Shown: piece after piece, positions 23,767-32,277 of the stretch
Position numbering within the stretch: the stretch's first letter is position 1
Layout of the letters: each line of letters opens with the position of its first letter
NCBI GenBank assembly: GCA_964600845.1
Contig: CAZRJW010000008.1
Coordinates: forward strand, 1-48,042
DNA length: 48,042 bases
Direction of reading: 5' to 3'
Source of the DNA: JAGOTP01 sp964600845
GTDB taxonomy: Bacteria > Patescibacteriota > Patescibacteriia > 2-12-FULL-60-25
The notes under the pieces: model-generated
The model's input: only the letters and a program-made list of their open reading frames with translations
What the model was told of the DNA's origin: nothing
Databases searched by the model: none
Translations under genes and position numbers: made by a program

Positions 23767-24249
23767 TTAAATACGAGACGTACCCTTCGTTACAATTTTT
23801 GTGGCTTTATCGATAAACACAATTCCATCGAGGTGATCGATCTCATGTTGGAAGACGATCGAAGGAAAGCCTTTGAGTTCAAGTAGGACGCGTTTACCGT
23901 GACGGTTGATGGCTTCAACGGTGATTTTTTTGTGGCGTGTCACGAGTCCAAACTGATCTGGAACGCTGAGACAGCCTTCTTCGCTTTCGATCATCGCTTC
24001 TGATTTTTTTGTGATGACCGGGTTCATGTAGCACTCAGGATGCGCGCCGGTATTTACGACGATCGCGCGAATATTCCGTCCAACTTGAGGGGAGGCGATC
24101 CCGACTCCATCCGCCACAAACATCGTGCGTACCAGTTTATCGAGGTAGGCCTGGAATTCGGGGGTGGTGATTTCTTCAACCGTAAGCTCAACCGAACGCT
24201 CGCGCAGGCTCGGGGTCGGAAGAGTGACGATCGAAAAGATATCTGACAT
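23767..24249 (-). CDS. def: Peptide deformylase
   Basis: This 160-aa metalloenzyme removes the N-formyl group from nascent proteins. All three motifs are present: GVGIASPQVG (motif 1, with Ser for the second Ala), EEGCLSVP with metal ligand C93, and QHEIDHLDG with H135, E136 and H139. An upstream TTG at 24258 is possible, but the ATG at 24249 matches the family N-terminus. It lies 11 nt from both the PriA-like gene and fmt. Confidence 0.95.
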   Translation of the reverse strand: MSDIFSIVTLPTPSLRERSVELTVEEITTPEFQAYLDKLVRTMFVADGVGIASPQVGRNIRAIVVNTGAHPECYMNPVITKKSEAMIESEEGCLSVPDQFGLVTRHKKITVEAINRHGKRVLLELKGFPSIVFQHEIDHLDGIVFIDKATKIVTKGTSRI

Positions 24250-24260
24250 AACACGCAATG

Positions 24261-25994
24261 TTACTTGAAAAAGGCGATTGGATCAAGGTCTATGAGCGCG
24301 ACAGTCGCGAGGGGCTGAAGGAGCTCAACCAGCACGTTTTCTGGGGTATCTGGGCTAAATAGGAGGTGAACAGCCGTTCGTTCGCTCGCCCCGGCGCGCC
24401 GGAATTCGATTTTATAGGGCCCTTCGAGGGTCCCTTGGCCCGCAATCCGGAGCTTCGCCGCCTCGATCCAGGTGGCTACTTCTTTGTCTGAGCCATCAAT
24501 CAGGCACTTCACACGTCGCCAGGTAGGGGGATAGTGAAAAAGGCGGCGGCTTCCGAGTTCGGTTTCGAAGACCTGTTTCACCCCGTCACCGGTTTTTCCT
24601 TGTTCCCAGAACGGGAGGTCTTGTTCAAGTGTTTGAATCAGGAGGGTTCCCTCAGCTTGTGCGACGCGATTCATGAGGCGGCGGATGGCGATCAGACGTC
24701 GTTCGGCTCTGCGGACATCTTCAATCATCCCGCCCAAGAGCTGGCCGATCGTCACGACGACCAGTGCTTTTTTTGGAATGGGTTGTTCGAGTTGATCGTT
24801 GGTTGTGTCGCGCCATTCAACGGAGGTCTCGGGCTCGGAGTGTTCCCAGGCGCGTTTGAGTTGTTCGATCCCAGGCATCGCCTTTCCTAGATCGACGCCC
24901 CCACACGCCGTACAGGCAAGGGGGAGTTCTTGGGTTTTGCCACACGAACGACAAACCGCATGATCTGATTCCGCCGCAACCGGTGACGTGCAGTGCGCAC
25001 ACAGGGCTTGCCAGCCGCAATCACGACAGGCGAGTCGAGCGGCGCGGCCGCGAATCGGGTGAATGATGATGCGCGGACCTTCGTGCTCTTCAAGCGACAG
25101 GAGCGTATCCGCTTGAATACTCGGAATCGCAGACCGACCACGTGGATGATAAACATTTGTTACCAGTTCACAGGAAATATCTGGGGCCTGGGCGCCGGCA
25201 TGCAAAGGAGGTGTCAATCCAAACGCCTCAACCGTGACACCAGCGTATTTTGCGGCCCAGCCCGCTAAGCGACGCGCATCGTAGCGTGGCGCTTGTTCAT
25301 CTTGTTTGTGGTCGTCGTTCTCCGGTTCGTCGATCAACACAAGATCAGCGGTGGGAGCGAGCCATGCCCCGAGACGTGTGGCGATCAAACAGGAAGCTTC
25401 TCCAGAAAGGAATGTTGACCAATGGGCATAGTACGCTCCATCGTTTAGATCGCCATGCAGGGGGAGCGCTGGAACGGCATCCGTGTGCAGCGCGGCTTGA
25501 AGCGCGGGAATTCGATTCGTCCAAGGCGTGAGGATGAGTACGCGCTGGCCATTCGCGAGCGCCGCCTTCGCACGCGCCACGAGCGCTGCCTCGTGATCCG
25601 TTTGCCAATGCGCGCTGGCGGTCCCCGCCACCTTCGGAGAAGAATATTCTTTTATCGGCGCTGGTTCTTTCGGTAGTCGTTTTGGAAGTGCTCCGAGCCA
25701 GGCGTGGAGCACGGTTGGAAGTGAGGAAAAGGTTCGCTCCGCCACCCACGTGAGGAGCTCAAGGCACTCTGTCGAAAAACGAAACGAGACCGGAATCGGT
25801 CCGGTGATCGCTTTTACGCGGGCTGCGTAGTTACTCGTCGGCTTGATCTCTCGGATGATCGCTTCCGTTTGGTGTCCGCGCAACGGAACGTAGACAAGTT
25901 GTCCGACCTCATACGCCTCGTTGTCTGGAAACGAATAATCAAACCCATTCAGGCCAAACGGGGTTCTGCGAATCGGGATGACTTCGGCAAACAT
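24261..25994 (-). CDS. priA: PriA-like primosomal protein lacking helicase motifs
   Basis: This 577-aa protein aligns along PriA, the primosome protein that restarts replication forks, but is shorter than usual (700 or more). The N-terminal DNA-binding part is present (FDYSFPDNEAYEVGQLVYVP). Where Walker A should be (GxTGSGKT) the sequence is ASAHWQTDHEAAL (127-139). The DEEH box reads DEPE (222-225). The motif VI region, normally QVAGRAGR, reads MNRVAQAEG. In contrast all eight zinc cysteines (C323, C326, C332, C335, C348, C351, C361, C364) remain. ATP-driven unwinding therefore looks lost, while the fork-binding and zinc platform look kept. It overlaps the LigB-like stop by 1 nt and precedes def by 11 nt. 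The frame is intact, so this is not a recent pseudogene. Confidence 0.85.
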   Translation of the reverse strand: MFAEVIPIRRTPFGLNGFDYSFPDNEAYEVGQLVYVPLRGHQTEAIIREIKPTSNYAARVKAITGPIPVSFRFSTECLELLTWVAERTFSSLPTVLHAWLGALPKRLPKEPAPIKEYSSPKVAGTASAHWQTDHEAALVARAKAALANGQRVLILTPWTNRIPALQAALHTDAVPALPLHGDLNDGAYYAHWSTFLSGEASCLIATRLGAWLAPTADLVLIDEPENDDHKQDEQAPRYDARRLAGWAAKYAGVTVEAFGLTPPLHAGAQAPDISCELVTNVYHPRGRSAIPSIQADTLLSLEEHEGPRIIIHPIRGRAARLACRDCGWQALCAHCTSPVAAESDHAVCRSCGKTQELPLACTACGGVDLGKAMPGIEQLKRAWEHSEPETSVEWRDTTNDQLEQPIPKKALVVVTIGQLLGGMIEDVRRAERRLIAIRRLMNRVAQAEGTLLIQTLEQDLPFWEQGKTGDGVKQVFETELGSRRLFHYPPTWRRVKCLIDGSDKEVATWIEAAKLRIAGQGTLEGPYKIEFRRAGASERTAVHLLFSPDTPENVLVELLQPLATVALIDLDPIAFFK

Positions 25995-26785
25995 CAGACA
26001 AGTTCAAATTCAGCCGTCAGCATTCCAACGCCAAACGGGGCTTCATAACAGAGAACACTTGGCTTCACATGCATTTTTTGGATCGCTCCCAGAAGGGTTG
26101 CAATTGGCTGCGCAGCGCATTGCTGAGCCTCCTTTAAGACGTCAGGGCTCAAGGCAATGATCGGTGCTGGATCTACTTGAGCGATCGCTTGCTTCACTGC
26201 TTCTTCGAACGCGGGACCTTCTGCGTTGATGCCTTGTTGTGCGTATTGATTCGCCCGGTGGGAAAGATCCGCGGCCGCAAAGAACGCAATTCGACGTGTA
26301 TCGTCATGGATCACCTGCATCACTTCTTGTCCAAACTTCGCATGCTCTTCATTCGGTAGACCGGAAATGCTGAGCGGAACGATCTTCATCGTAGGAAGAT
26401 GGCTGAGGAGAAACGAAAGCGAGATTGTCATCCCATAGTCCAATTTCTCTTCGCTCATGAGAGAGAACGGGATGTTGGTCTGGCGCATGTGGCGATGGAG
26501 TCGGTCAATGAAAAGCGAATCGCCTTTTGCCTGGACCGTGGTTCCATGATCACCAAATTCCTTGAGGTTGCCCGTGTAGCTTGGGGCGATATTGCAGCTG
26601 AAGCCATCCGGGTAGTAGGCCGCGTGCGAAGAGATTAGGACGAGCGTATCAGGCTTCGTGGCATACAAATGTTCCTCAAGCGTTCGATAGGCGTCGAGCG
26701 TATGAGTCAGTGACTCACGATGTTCTTTTCCAATGGTTGGAATGAGGAGGGGCGAATGGGGAGCGATAGCGGAGAACACGAGCAT
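25994..26785 (-). CDS. LigB/MEMO-like class III extradiol dioxygenase-fold protein
   Basis: This 263-aa protein belongs to the superfamily shared by class III extradiol dioxygenase subunits (LigB) and MEMO/AmmeMemoRadiSam-B. It begins with SAIAPHSPLLIPTIG, which carries the first metal-site His. It continues with LISSHAAYYP, LDYGMTISLSFL and FAAADLSHRANQY, the regions around the remaining putative metal ligands. No partner of the AMMECR1 or radical-SAM type is in the window, so the substrate is unknown. It lies 9 nt after the lysozyme-like gene and overlaps the PriA-like gene by 1 nt. Confidence 0.88.
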   Translation of the reverse strand: MLVFSAIAPHSPLLIPTIGKEHRESLTHTLDAYRTLEEHLYATKPDTLVLISSHAAYYPDGFSCNIAPSYTGNLKEFGDHGTTVQAKGDSLFIDRLHRHMRQTNIPFSLMSEEKLDYGMTISLSFLLSHLPTMKIVPLSISGLPNEEHAKFGQEVMQVIHDDTRRIAFFAAADLSHRANQYAQQGINAEGPAFEEAVKQAIAQVDPAPIIALSPDVLKEAQQCAAQPIATLLGAIQKMHVKPSVLCYEAPFGVGMLTAEFELV

Positions 26786-26794
26786 AGAAGGGGG

Positions 26795-28291
26795 TTAAAG
26801 CGAAGGAGAAATACTCGCTGCGGCGAGTTCGGGGAGTTCGATGGGGGCGTGTGGCTGAAGGAGCATTCCAATCGGGTAGGTCTCAAGTAGGCGGTCTGGT
26901 AGCACGACGACGTTCTTCCATTGATAGCCAAGCTCTAGGAAGTCCGCTTCGCTCGTGATGGGTCGGCGCTGACCATCTTCGATGACGTAGACAGAGGCGG
27001 ACTTTTTTCCTCGGATGAGTTCTCCGTTCTGGAGGCCGTAGGCGGTCCCTTCTTTGACGGCAGCCACCTGTTTCGCGGTCCAAGTCTTTGCTGGTCTTCC
27101 CCGGAAGTAGAGGTTCAGGAAGGAGATATCAGGAATGCGCTGGCGGACATTGTTTTCGATGTACCAGTAGACCTTTGATGGATCCTTCACGAGCAAGCCT
27201 GTCGGATAGGTCGTCGAAGTCGTGATGTCGACTCCGTCCGTGTAGCCCTGTAAGTCGGCTGCAACCACCTCGATCAGCTCATCTTCATTGAAGCCAAACC
27301 TCTCGAAGGCCTTCGGTTGGATAAGACGCTTCGTTGTTCCAACAAGAAGATAGCGTTCTCCTTCTGCAAGTTGCACGAGTGAGTAGTTTGGAAAGTTTAC
27401 GGGCGAACCAAGACGATAGCTGCTCAGTCGACTATCATCCGTCAGGACGATTTTACTCGTATCGACTAAAGAAGCGGCGACGGCTCCGTTTTTAATCGGA
27501 CGTCGTTCGCCGTTTCGTAGCAAATATAAATCACCAGATGTTTTTCCACGCACAATTGTTCCCTCAGGGAAGCGGAGGGCAAACCAACGCTGCCAAATTT
27601 TCCAGAGATTAAAATTGCCCGCAATGTGAGGGGTGTAGCTATACAGCATGGCCGTCGCATTGTTGACTGGCGTCACGCTTTTTCCGCTGATCGTCACTGT
27701 CTTGCCTGGCGCTTGACCCGCAATGGTCGTGCCGCGTGAAAGAATCTGGAGTAAGTATTTTTCTCGATGCTGTTTGGCGGCCCATTCGACCTGGCTCGCG
27801 AATCCGCGAAACTCTTGAAGTCGAGGATCATTCATCGAGCAGTTATCACAGATCGCATACCCCGTCGCCCAATCGAGCTGCTTTTGGCTTGGGCTTGGAT
27901 CATCGACTAAGCTCTGTTCTTTTTGGAGCAGAGCGAGGAGGTAGTGCGGATTCATCTGGTACGTCGTGGCAACACGCCAAATAATTTCTGCAGCAGATCG
28001 TTCAACGCCGTCGATATCGCGTGTGCGGTATTTTGCGAGACTTCCGGGACGAGATTGAAGAAACGTTTGAACATCCTGTAAGGCCAGACCGCCTAATCCA
28101 AAAATATCACGATCGTCCAAGACGTAGTTCGGGTTAAAGGTGGGACTCGCGTTACTTTCCCAGACATCCATCAGTTCTGGGGGTGTTTGGGCAAATACTG
28201 CCGCGGGCGAAGCATAAAAAAGGCTCTGAGCAACCAAAAAACCAGCGAGGAAGCGTTTTCCTGGGGCGAGCGTGGCAAACAAAGATCGCAT
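26795..28291 (-). CDS. Secreted lysozyme-like protein with surface repeats
   Basis: This 498-aa protein has a signal peptide (cleavage near AVFA-Q34). A muramidase-like helical domain follows (about residues 75-240), in which LLALLQKEQSL carries a candidate catalytic Glu and DWATGYAICDNCS carries a possible disulfide pair. The C-terminal half (about 243-485) has repeated units of the form G-x-L-x-x-x-NGERRPI...F...G, seen around LYLLRNGERRPIKNG, YLLVGTTKRLIQPKAF and VYVIEDGQRRPITS. Such repeats are typical of surface adhesin-like proteins. It probably acts on, or is anchored to, cell wall outside the membrane. It leads the operon to fmt. Confidence 0.75.
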   Translation of the reverse strand: MRSLFATLAPGKRFLAGFLVAQSLFYASPAAVFAQTPPELMDVWESNASPTFNPNYVLDDRDIFGLGGLALQDVQTFLQSRPGSLAKYRTRDIDGVERSAAEIIWRVATTYQMNPHYLLALLQKEQSLVDDPSPSQKQLDWATGYAICDNCSMNDPRLQEFRGFASQVEWAAKQHREKYLLQILSRGTTIAGQAPGKTVTISGKSVTPVNNATAMLYSYTPHIAGNFNLWKIWQRWFALRFPEGTIVRGKTSGDLYLLRNGERRPIKNGAVAASLVDTSKIVLTDDSRLSSYRLGSPVNFPNYSLVQLAEGERYLLVGTTKRLIQPKAFERFGFNEDELIEVVAADLQGYTDGVDITTSTTYPTGLLVKDPSKVYWYIENNVRQRIPDISFLNLYFRGRPAKTWTAKQVAAVKEGTAYGLQNGELIRGKKSASVYVIEDGQRRPITSEADFLELGYQWKNVVVLPDRLLETYPIGMLLQPHAPIELPELAAASISPSL

Positions 28292-28298
28292 GGCTAAA

Positions 28299-28304
28299 AT
28301 GGTA
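28299..28304 (-). promoter_or_regulatory. Candidate -10 for the lysozyme-like operon
   Basis: On the minus strand TACCAT (28304-28299) lies exactly 7 nt before the ATG at 28291, the same geometry as the engB and GT-B-like genes. The -35 is weak, so confidence rests on spacing. Confidence 0.4.
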
Positions 28305-28322
28305 CCTCACCGTCCAGCCGCG

Positions 28323-28331
28323 TGCTAGCAT
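28323..28331 (+). promoter_or_regulatory. Extended -10 for the GT-C triad
   Basis: TGC-TAGCAT (28323-28331) is an extended -10 on the plus strand, 21 nt before the ATG at 28353. It is divergent from the lysozyme-like operon in a 61-bp intergenic region. Confidence 0.5.
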
Positions 28332-28352
28332 AGACCAAGAGTCATTGCCGCT

Positions 28353-30002
28353 ATGTCCCGTTTCTCTTTTTTTGGATTACCACTGACGGTTGCGCTCCTC
28401 TGGGGGGCGTTATTTGCGAGTTCGCTCGTTTTGCCGAGTGTAAATACGGAGATATTCGCTTCGCCCGATGAAACAGCTGTAGCGGTTTCGCTGACACGCA
28501 TCGCGAAAACAGGGAGTGGAACGGTGGATGAACCGCTCGCGCCCGCCTTCCCGTGGCTGCATCCTCGCAGTTATGTCGCGACCGGAGAAACGATCGCACC
28601 GGTCGGATTTCTCGGTTGGCCATGGTGGTTGGCGCAGCTTCATCGCGTTCTCCCGCTCATTCCGCTCGTCTGGCTTGCGAGTCTGTTGGCCGCGTCGGGG
28701 GTGATCCCTTGGTATTTTTTGCTTCGGACTCGATTTGGGGCGGCGGCGGCTTGGTGGGGAACGGCTCTGGCTTGGACCTTCCCGCCGGTTTCGCTGTACG
28801 TGAATCGTTCCTTCTTTAGCCACCTCCCACAATATTCCGCGGCCTTGTGGGCGCTCTTGGTGCTTGTCACTCTTTTGCGTACGCATCAGCCAAGCACTCG
28901 ACGAAAGGTACTGATGCAGATCGGAGCAGGGGTGCTTATGGGGATCTCCCTTTCGTTTCGTCCGGTTGAAGCGCTCTGGCTCTTGCCGTTGATTGGGCTC
29001 GTCTACGTTTCTTTCGGGACGATTCCTTGGAGGAAGCAGGGGATGGTCTTGGTTGGAATGCTCCTGGGATTGCTCCCACTCTTTATTGTTCAAGCGCAAA
29101 CCTACGGGAGCTGGTTTCAAGTGGGCTATTGGGTGCAGTCGAATACCGATCCGACCGCGGTCACGATTCCGCAACAGATATCGGCTGTTGTGCGACCCTG
29201 GTATTACGCCATCGCTCCCTACGGTCTTCATCCGAGGAATGTATTGTGGAATGTTCAGTCCTTTTTCTTGAATTTTTTGTGGCCGTGGGTGGTGGTATTA
29301 GGGCTGGGGGGAGTTGTGTTGGCGGTCCTGCAGCGACAAGCGGCTCCTCTGCGTTCGATGCGCCAGTTGTTCCTACAGGCAAAGCAAACTCTCTTCGCTC
29401 ATGCTCCTGCTCTTCTGATTGGTAGCTTTGTGTTTAGCTGGCTACTCCTCGTCTACGGGAGCGGGCTCTATACCGATCATGTTCGTTTTGGGGCCATCAC
29501 CGTCGCGAATTCGTTTCTGCGCTATACGCTTCCCTTCGGATTTTTCTTTGCGTGGTGCATGGCCTCAGTCTATGCGCGCGTGTCTACAAAGGCGCCAAGT
29601 TTTCGAATGATCTTCGTGACGATTGCCCTGATCCTCGTTGGTCTAGGTGTCCACAGCGCTTTTACCCGCGATGAAGAAGGGATCCTCGCGACGCGTCGGG
29701 AGCTGATTCGGTACGCGACGATCCGTGAAGCCGCACGAACCGCTTTTCAGCCGACGGACGTCATTCTGTCTGAGCGCTCCGATAAGATTTTCTTTCCGGT
29801 GTTGCGCGCGATGAGTCCGATGCCGAGTCCTGAGCAAGTGCGCGCCCTGTCCTCTGTGTCGACCTCAACTGGACTGGGACTCTTTAGTCGACCCTTGTCA
29901 TTCAGTGACCGAGACGCTTGGCGGAAAATGGGGTACGATGTCCGTGAATTGCAGGCCTTCGATCGTGAGCGCTTGTACCGTTTGACCCCTTTCCTCCGAT
30001 GA
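28353..30002 (+). CDS. GT-C-like multi-pass membrane glycosyltransferase
   Basis: This 549-aa protein has about ten to twelve hydrophobic helices over residues 5-425 and a short soluble C-terminus (about 430-549). The first extracellular loop after helix 1 contains ASPDETAVAVSL, where an Asp-Glu pair fits the acidic catalytic loop of GT-C (PMT/ArnT-like) enzymes that use lipid-linked sugars. Aromatic-rich loops (GWPWWLAQLHRV, FFSHLPQYSAALWAL) follow. Donor and acceptor are unknown. It overlaps the next gene by 4 nt (ATGA), and that gene overlaps a third, so the three products are likely made together. It was assigned on topology, so it may instead be a divergent PMT-like protein. Confidence 0.7.
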   Translation: MSRFSFFGLPLTVALLWGALFASSLVLPSVNTEIFASPDETAVAVSLTRIAKTGSGTVDEPLAPAFPWLHPRSYVATGETIAPVGFLGWPWWLAQLHRVLPLIPLVWLASLLAASGVIPWYFLLRTRFGAAAAWWGTALAWTFPPVSLYVNRSFFSHLPQYSAALWALLVLVTLLRTHQPSTRRKVLMQIGAGVLMGISLSFRPVEALWLLPLIGLVYVSFGTIPWRKQGMVLVGMLLGLLPLFIVQAQTYGSWFQVGYWVQSNTDPTAVTIPQQISAVVRPWYYAIAPYGLHPRNVLWNVQSFFLNFLWPWVVVLGLGGVVLAVLQRQAAPLRSMRQLFLQAKQTLFAHAPALLIGSFVFSWLLLVYGSGLYTDHVRFGAITVANSFLRYTLPFGFFFAWCMASVYARVSTKAPSFRMIFVTIALILVGLGVHSAFTRDEEGILATRRELIRYATIREAARTAFQPTDVILSERSDKIFFPVLRAMSPMPSPEQVRALSSVSTSTGLGLFSRPLSFSDRDAWRKMGYDVRELQAFDRERLYRLTPFLR

Positions 30003-31462
30003 GTAAACGCCTCCCCCCTGTTCTTTCTGGACTGCTCCTCGTGCCTTGGCTCGTTGCATTCTTGGCCGTGTGCATTTTGGTGTTGAAACATATTCCTCCT
30101 AGTGGTGTCTGGCAGCACTCGCTGATTTTGGATGGGACGTCTCCTTGGCTCGCGACATTCTTGCCTTCAGAGCGCGTGACGCGTCCGTTTCAGCAAAGCG
30201 ATGGAACGACCGTGCAACGAATCTTGGCTGAACCTGTGTATGCCTCAGCTCGTGTACCGATTGTGGCCGATTCAGCTGAACTCGCGCTTGAAGCAAAAGT
30301 CACACGTCAACCTCTGATTGAGTTAGGGGGAAGTCAGGATTTACTCGGCTCGACCGAGACGACGCCCGTCTGGAGCGAGGTGCTTGCGCGTGGGTGGCGA
30401 CGAGTGGAACACGAAACGCTGACGGGCTATGTCCGCGAAGGCTTGCCGGACGATCGTCTCTGGCTTGCGCCGCCTGAGCGCGTGCTGTTGTGGCATGCGT
30501 CCACCACGCTGCGTGAAGTGACGGATCTCCCAAGTATCGAGCGCAGTGTCTCGTTATCGCTTCGTGGGTCGCATGATGTGTATTTTCAGCCGACGAGCGG
30601 GACGAACAAGTTTATCGTACGTGTTCAAGACATGAATCGCGTCGCGACGGGCGGAAATTCGCTCGCCCTGCGTCTGTTACTGGGCGATGAAGTCTTGTGG
30701 ACGAACGTGCTGACGTTGCCTGCGCGCGCAAACGACGCGCCCAGTTCTGTGTTTGAGAAAACGATCCAATTCACCACCCTCAAGCCGGGGGTCTATCGTC
30801 TCGCGTTGTCAGCAGATGATGATGTGTTTTTACGAGGGATTACTACCAATGTTCGCCATTGGGTGATTGGTCCGCGTTTGTATGTGGGAGACCAGACCGG
30901 TTACGCTACAACGACCTACTCGCTGCATGCCTGGACAAATTCCCAGCATATTACAGCCGAGACACGACATCGCGAAGGATTGCAGCCGGTCCATCTTGGA
31001 AATGCGGTCGTAGATGTCGGCCAAACACATTCTGTCCATCGCTTATCCCGAATGCCGAGTGAACGGACGGGGGATTTGGTAATCGACGCACCGCAGGGCG
31101 ATATCCTCATCTACGGTGATGGGTTCTTCGCCTTTGAGCCCGAAGCGCTCTTCTTGCCAAAGCCTCGCCGTTTGACCGATCAGTCGAATCCGGTGGAAGA
31201 GGGGATTGAGGTCATACAAACCTCGTACAGGCCTCCACAGGTCCTCCCAGATGGGTGGCTACGTCTTTCGGCGCAGGTTCCGCTCCTGCAGGATATCGAT
31301 CGAGTTCGTTGGACGTTGGGCTTGCCCGGAATCACGACCCGTCAGGGAGCGGTTGATATTCGTCGCGCTGAAGTCACCTACCGCAGAAACGCAGCCGCCA
31401 GCTGGCGAGATTGGATTAAACTTGGTCGTCGTGAACTCGCCGCCGCTTGGCATCGTCTATGA
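29999..31462 (+). CDS. Membrane-anchored exoprotein of the GT-C triad
   Basis: This 487-aa protein is not recognised. It has one N-terminal transmembrane helix (about residues 8-30) and a long extracellular part that appears beta-rich, with Thr/Val/Leu alternation and few cysteines. The last 40 residues are basic (EVTYRRNAAASWRDWIKLGR). It overlaps the GT-C-like gene by 4 nt and the following 126-aa membrane gene by 4 nt, a strong sign of stoichiometric production. It could be an acceptor-binding or scaffold subunit of the glycosyltransferase, or its substrate; this is inference from position. Confidence 0.7.
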   Translation: MSKRLPPVLSGLLLVPWLVAFLAVCILVLKHIPPSGVWQHSLILDGTSPWLATFLPSERVTRPFQQSDGTTVQRILAEPVYASARVPIVADSAELALEAKVTRQPLIELGGSQDLLGSTETTPVWSEVLARGWRRVEHETLTGYVREGLPDDRLWLAPPERVLLWHASTTLREVTDLPSIERSVSLSLRGSHDVYFQPTSGTNKFIVRVQDMNRVATGGNSLALRLLLGDEVLWTNVLTLPARANDAPSSVFEKTIQFTTLKPGVYRLALSADDDVFLRGITTNVRHWVIGPRLYVGDQTGYATTTYSLHAWTNSQHITAETRHREGLQPVHLGNAVVDVGQTHSVHRLSRMPSERTGDLVIDAPQGDILIYGDGFFAFEPEALFLPKPRRLTDQSNPVEEGIEVIQTSYRPPQVLPDGWLRLSAQVPLLQDIDRVRWTLGLPGITTRQGAVDIRRAEVTYRRNAAASWRDWIKLGRRELAAAWHRL

Positions 31463-31839
31463 AGTCTTTTTTTCTCTCAGTCTCACGCCAGCTGATGTGG
31501 CACATCTGCCACGCGCTTGCATTGCTTCTCGGCATCCTCGTGATCTTTGAGCGCTTGGTTCCGGGTGCGGTTTTGGGTCACGCACCACTGTTTGTTGCTG
31601 TGCCGCTCTTGATTTTGTGTATGACGTTTCATCCGGCTGCTCGGAAGCCAGCACGTTGGTGGCTGCTGATTGACCTCTGGGTGATCGCGGCGCTATGCGT
31701 TGGACGTATCTCGCTGCAGCTCGCCCCCGACGCTCCGCTTGCTTGGATTGTGGGAGGGTTTGCGACCGCTCTGGTTTTCGCCTTCCTTTGGATTTTTTCT
31801 CATGACTTTGACCCTGATTCCTCGCGTGAGCTAGATTAG
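31459..31839 (+). CDS. Small polytopic membrane protein of the GT-C triad
   Basis: This 126-aa protein is not recognised. It has four predicted hydrophobic helices (about residues 11-28, 36-52, 63-80 and 90-112) with short loops and an acidic C-terminus (DFDPDSSRELD). The ATG at 31459 overlaps the preceding stop as ATGA and is preferred over an upstream TTG at 31447. It ends 6 nt before the HIT gene. It may be a membrane subunit working with the GT-C-like enzyme. Confidence 0.7.
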   Translation: MKSFFLSVSRQLMWHICHALALLLGILVIFERLVPGAVLGHAPLFVAVPLLILCMTFHPAARKPARWWLLIDLWVIAALCVGRISLQLAPDAPLAWIVGGFATALVFAFLWIFSHDFDPDSSRELD

Positions 31840-31845
31840 CTACCT

Positions 31846-32277
31846 ATGTCTGATTCCTGCTTGTTCTGTCGAATTGTGGACGGATCCGTTCCCGCAACCC
31901 GTGTCTATGAAGATGAGACATCGATCGCGTTTCTCGATCTCTATCCTGTGACACCGGGTCATCTTCTGGTTATCCCGCGTAAGCATTCGATCGCGTTGCA
32001 TGATGCAGAGCCGGAAACATTGTCGAATCTGTTGCCTTCGATTCAGCGTGTTGCGAGAGGTTTGTGTCAGGCACTTCAGGTCGAAGGCTTCAACCTCAAA
32101 CAAAATAACGGCAGTGTCGCCGGTCAAGTTATTCCGCACTTACATTTTCATCTCATCCCACGTCGAACAGAGGACGGATTGAAGCATTGGCCGTCGAGCG
32201 CATCCGATGCAGCTGATCGGGAGGTCTTGGCCGCGCGTATCGCCGCTTCTATCCACGCTACATCCCTGGAAGCTTAA
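31846..32277 (+). CDS. HIT family nucleotide hydrolase
   Basis: This 143-aa protein is a histidine-triad hydrolase acting on nucleoside phosphoramidates or dinucleoside polyphosphates. It has CLFCRIVDGSVPA with a CxxC that may bind zinc, TPGHLLVIPRKH, and the catalytic triad HLHFHLIPR. Size and motif order are those of Hint-like proteins. It starts 6 nt after the GT-C triad from a CCT-ATG. Its last 20 bp overlap the end of the convergent PEGA gene, leaving no room for an intergenic terminator. Confidence 0.94.
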   Translation: MSDSCLFCRIVDGSVPATRVYEDETSIAFLDLYPVTPGHLLVIPRKHSIALHDAEPETLSNLLPSIQRVARGLCQALQVEGFNLKQNNGSVAGQVIPHLHFHLIPRRTEDGLKHWPSSASDAADREVLAARIAASIHATSLEA

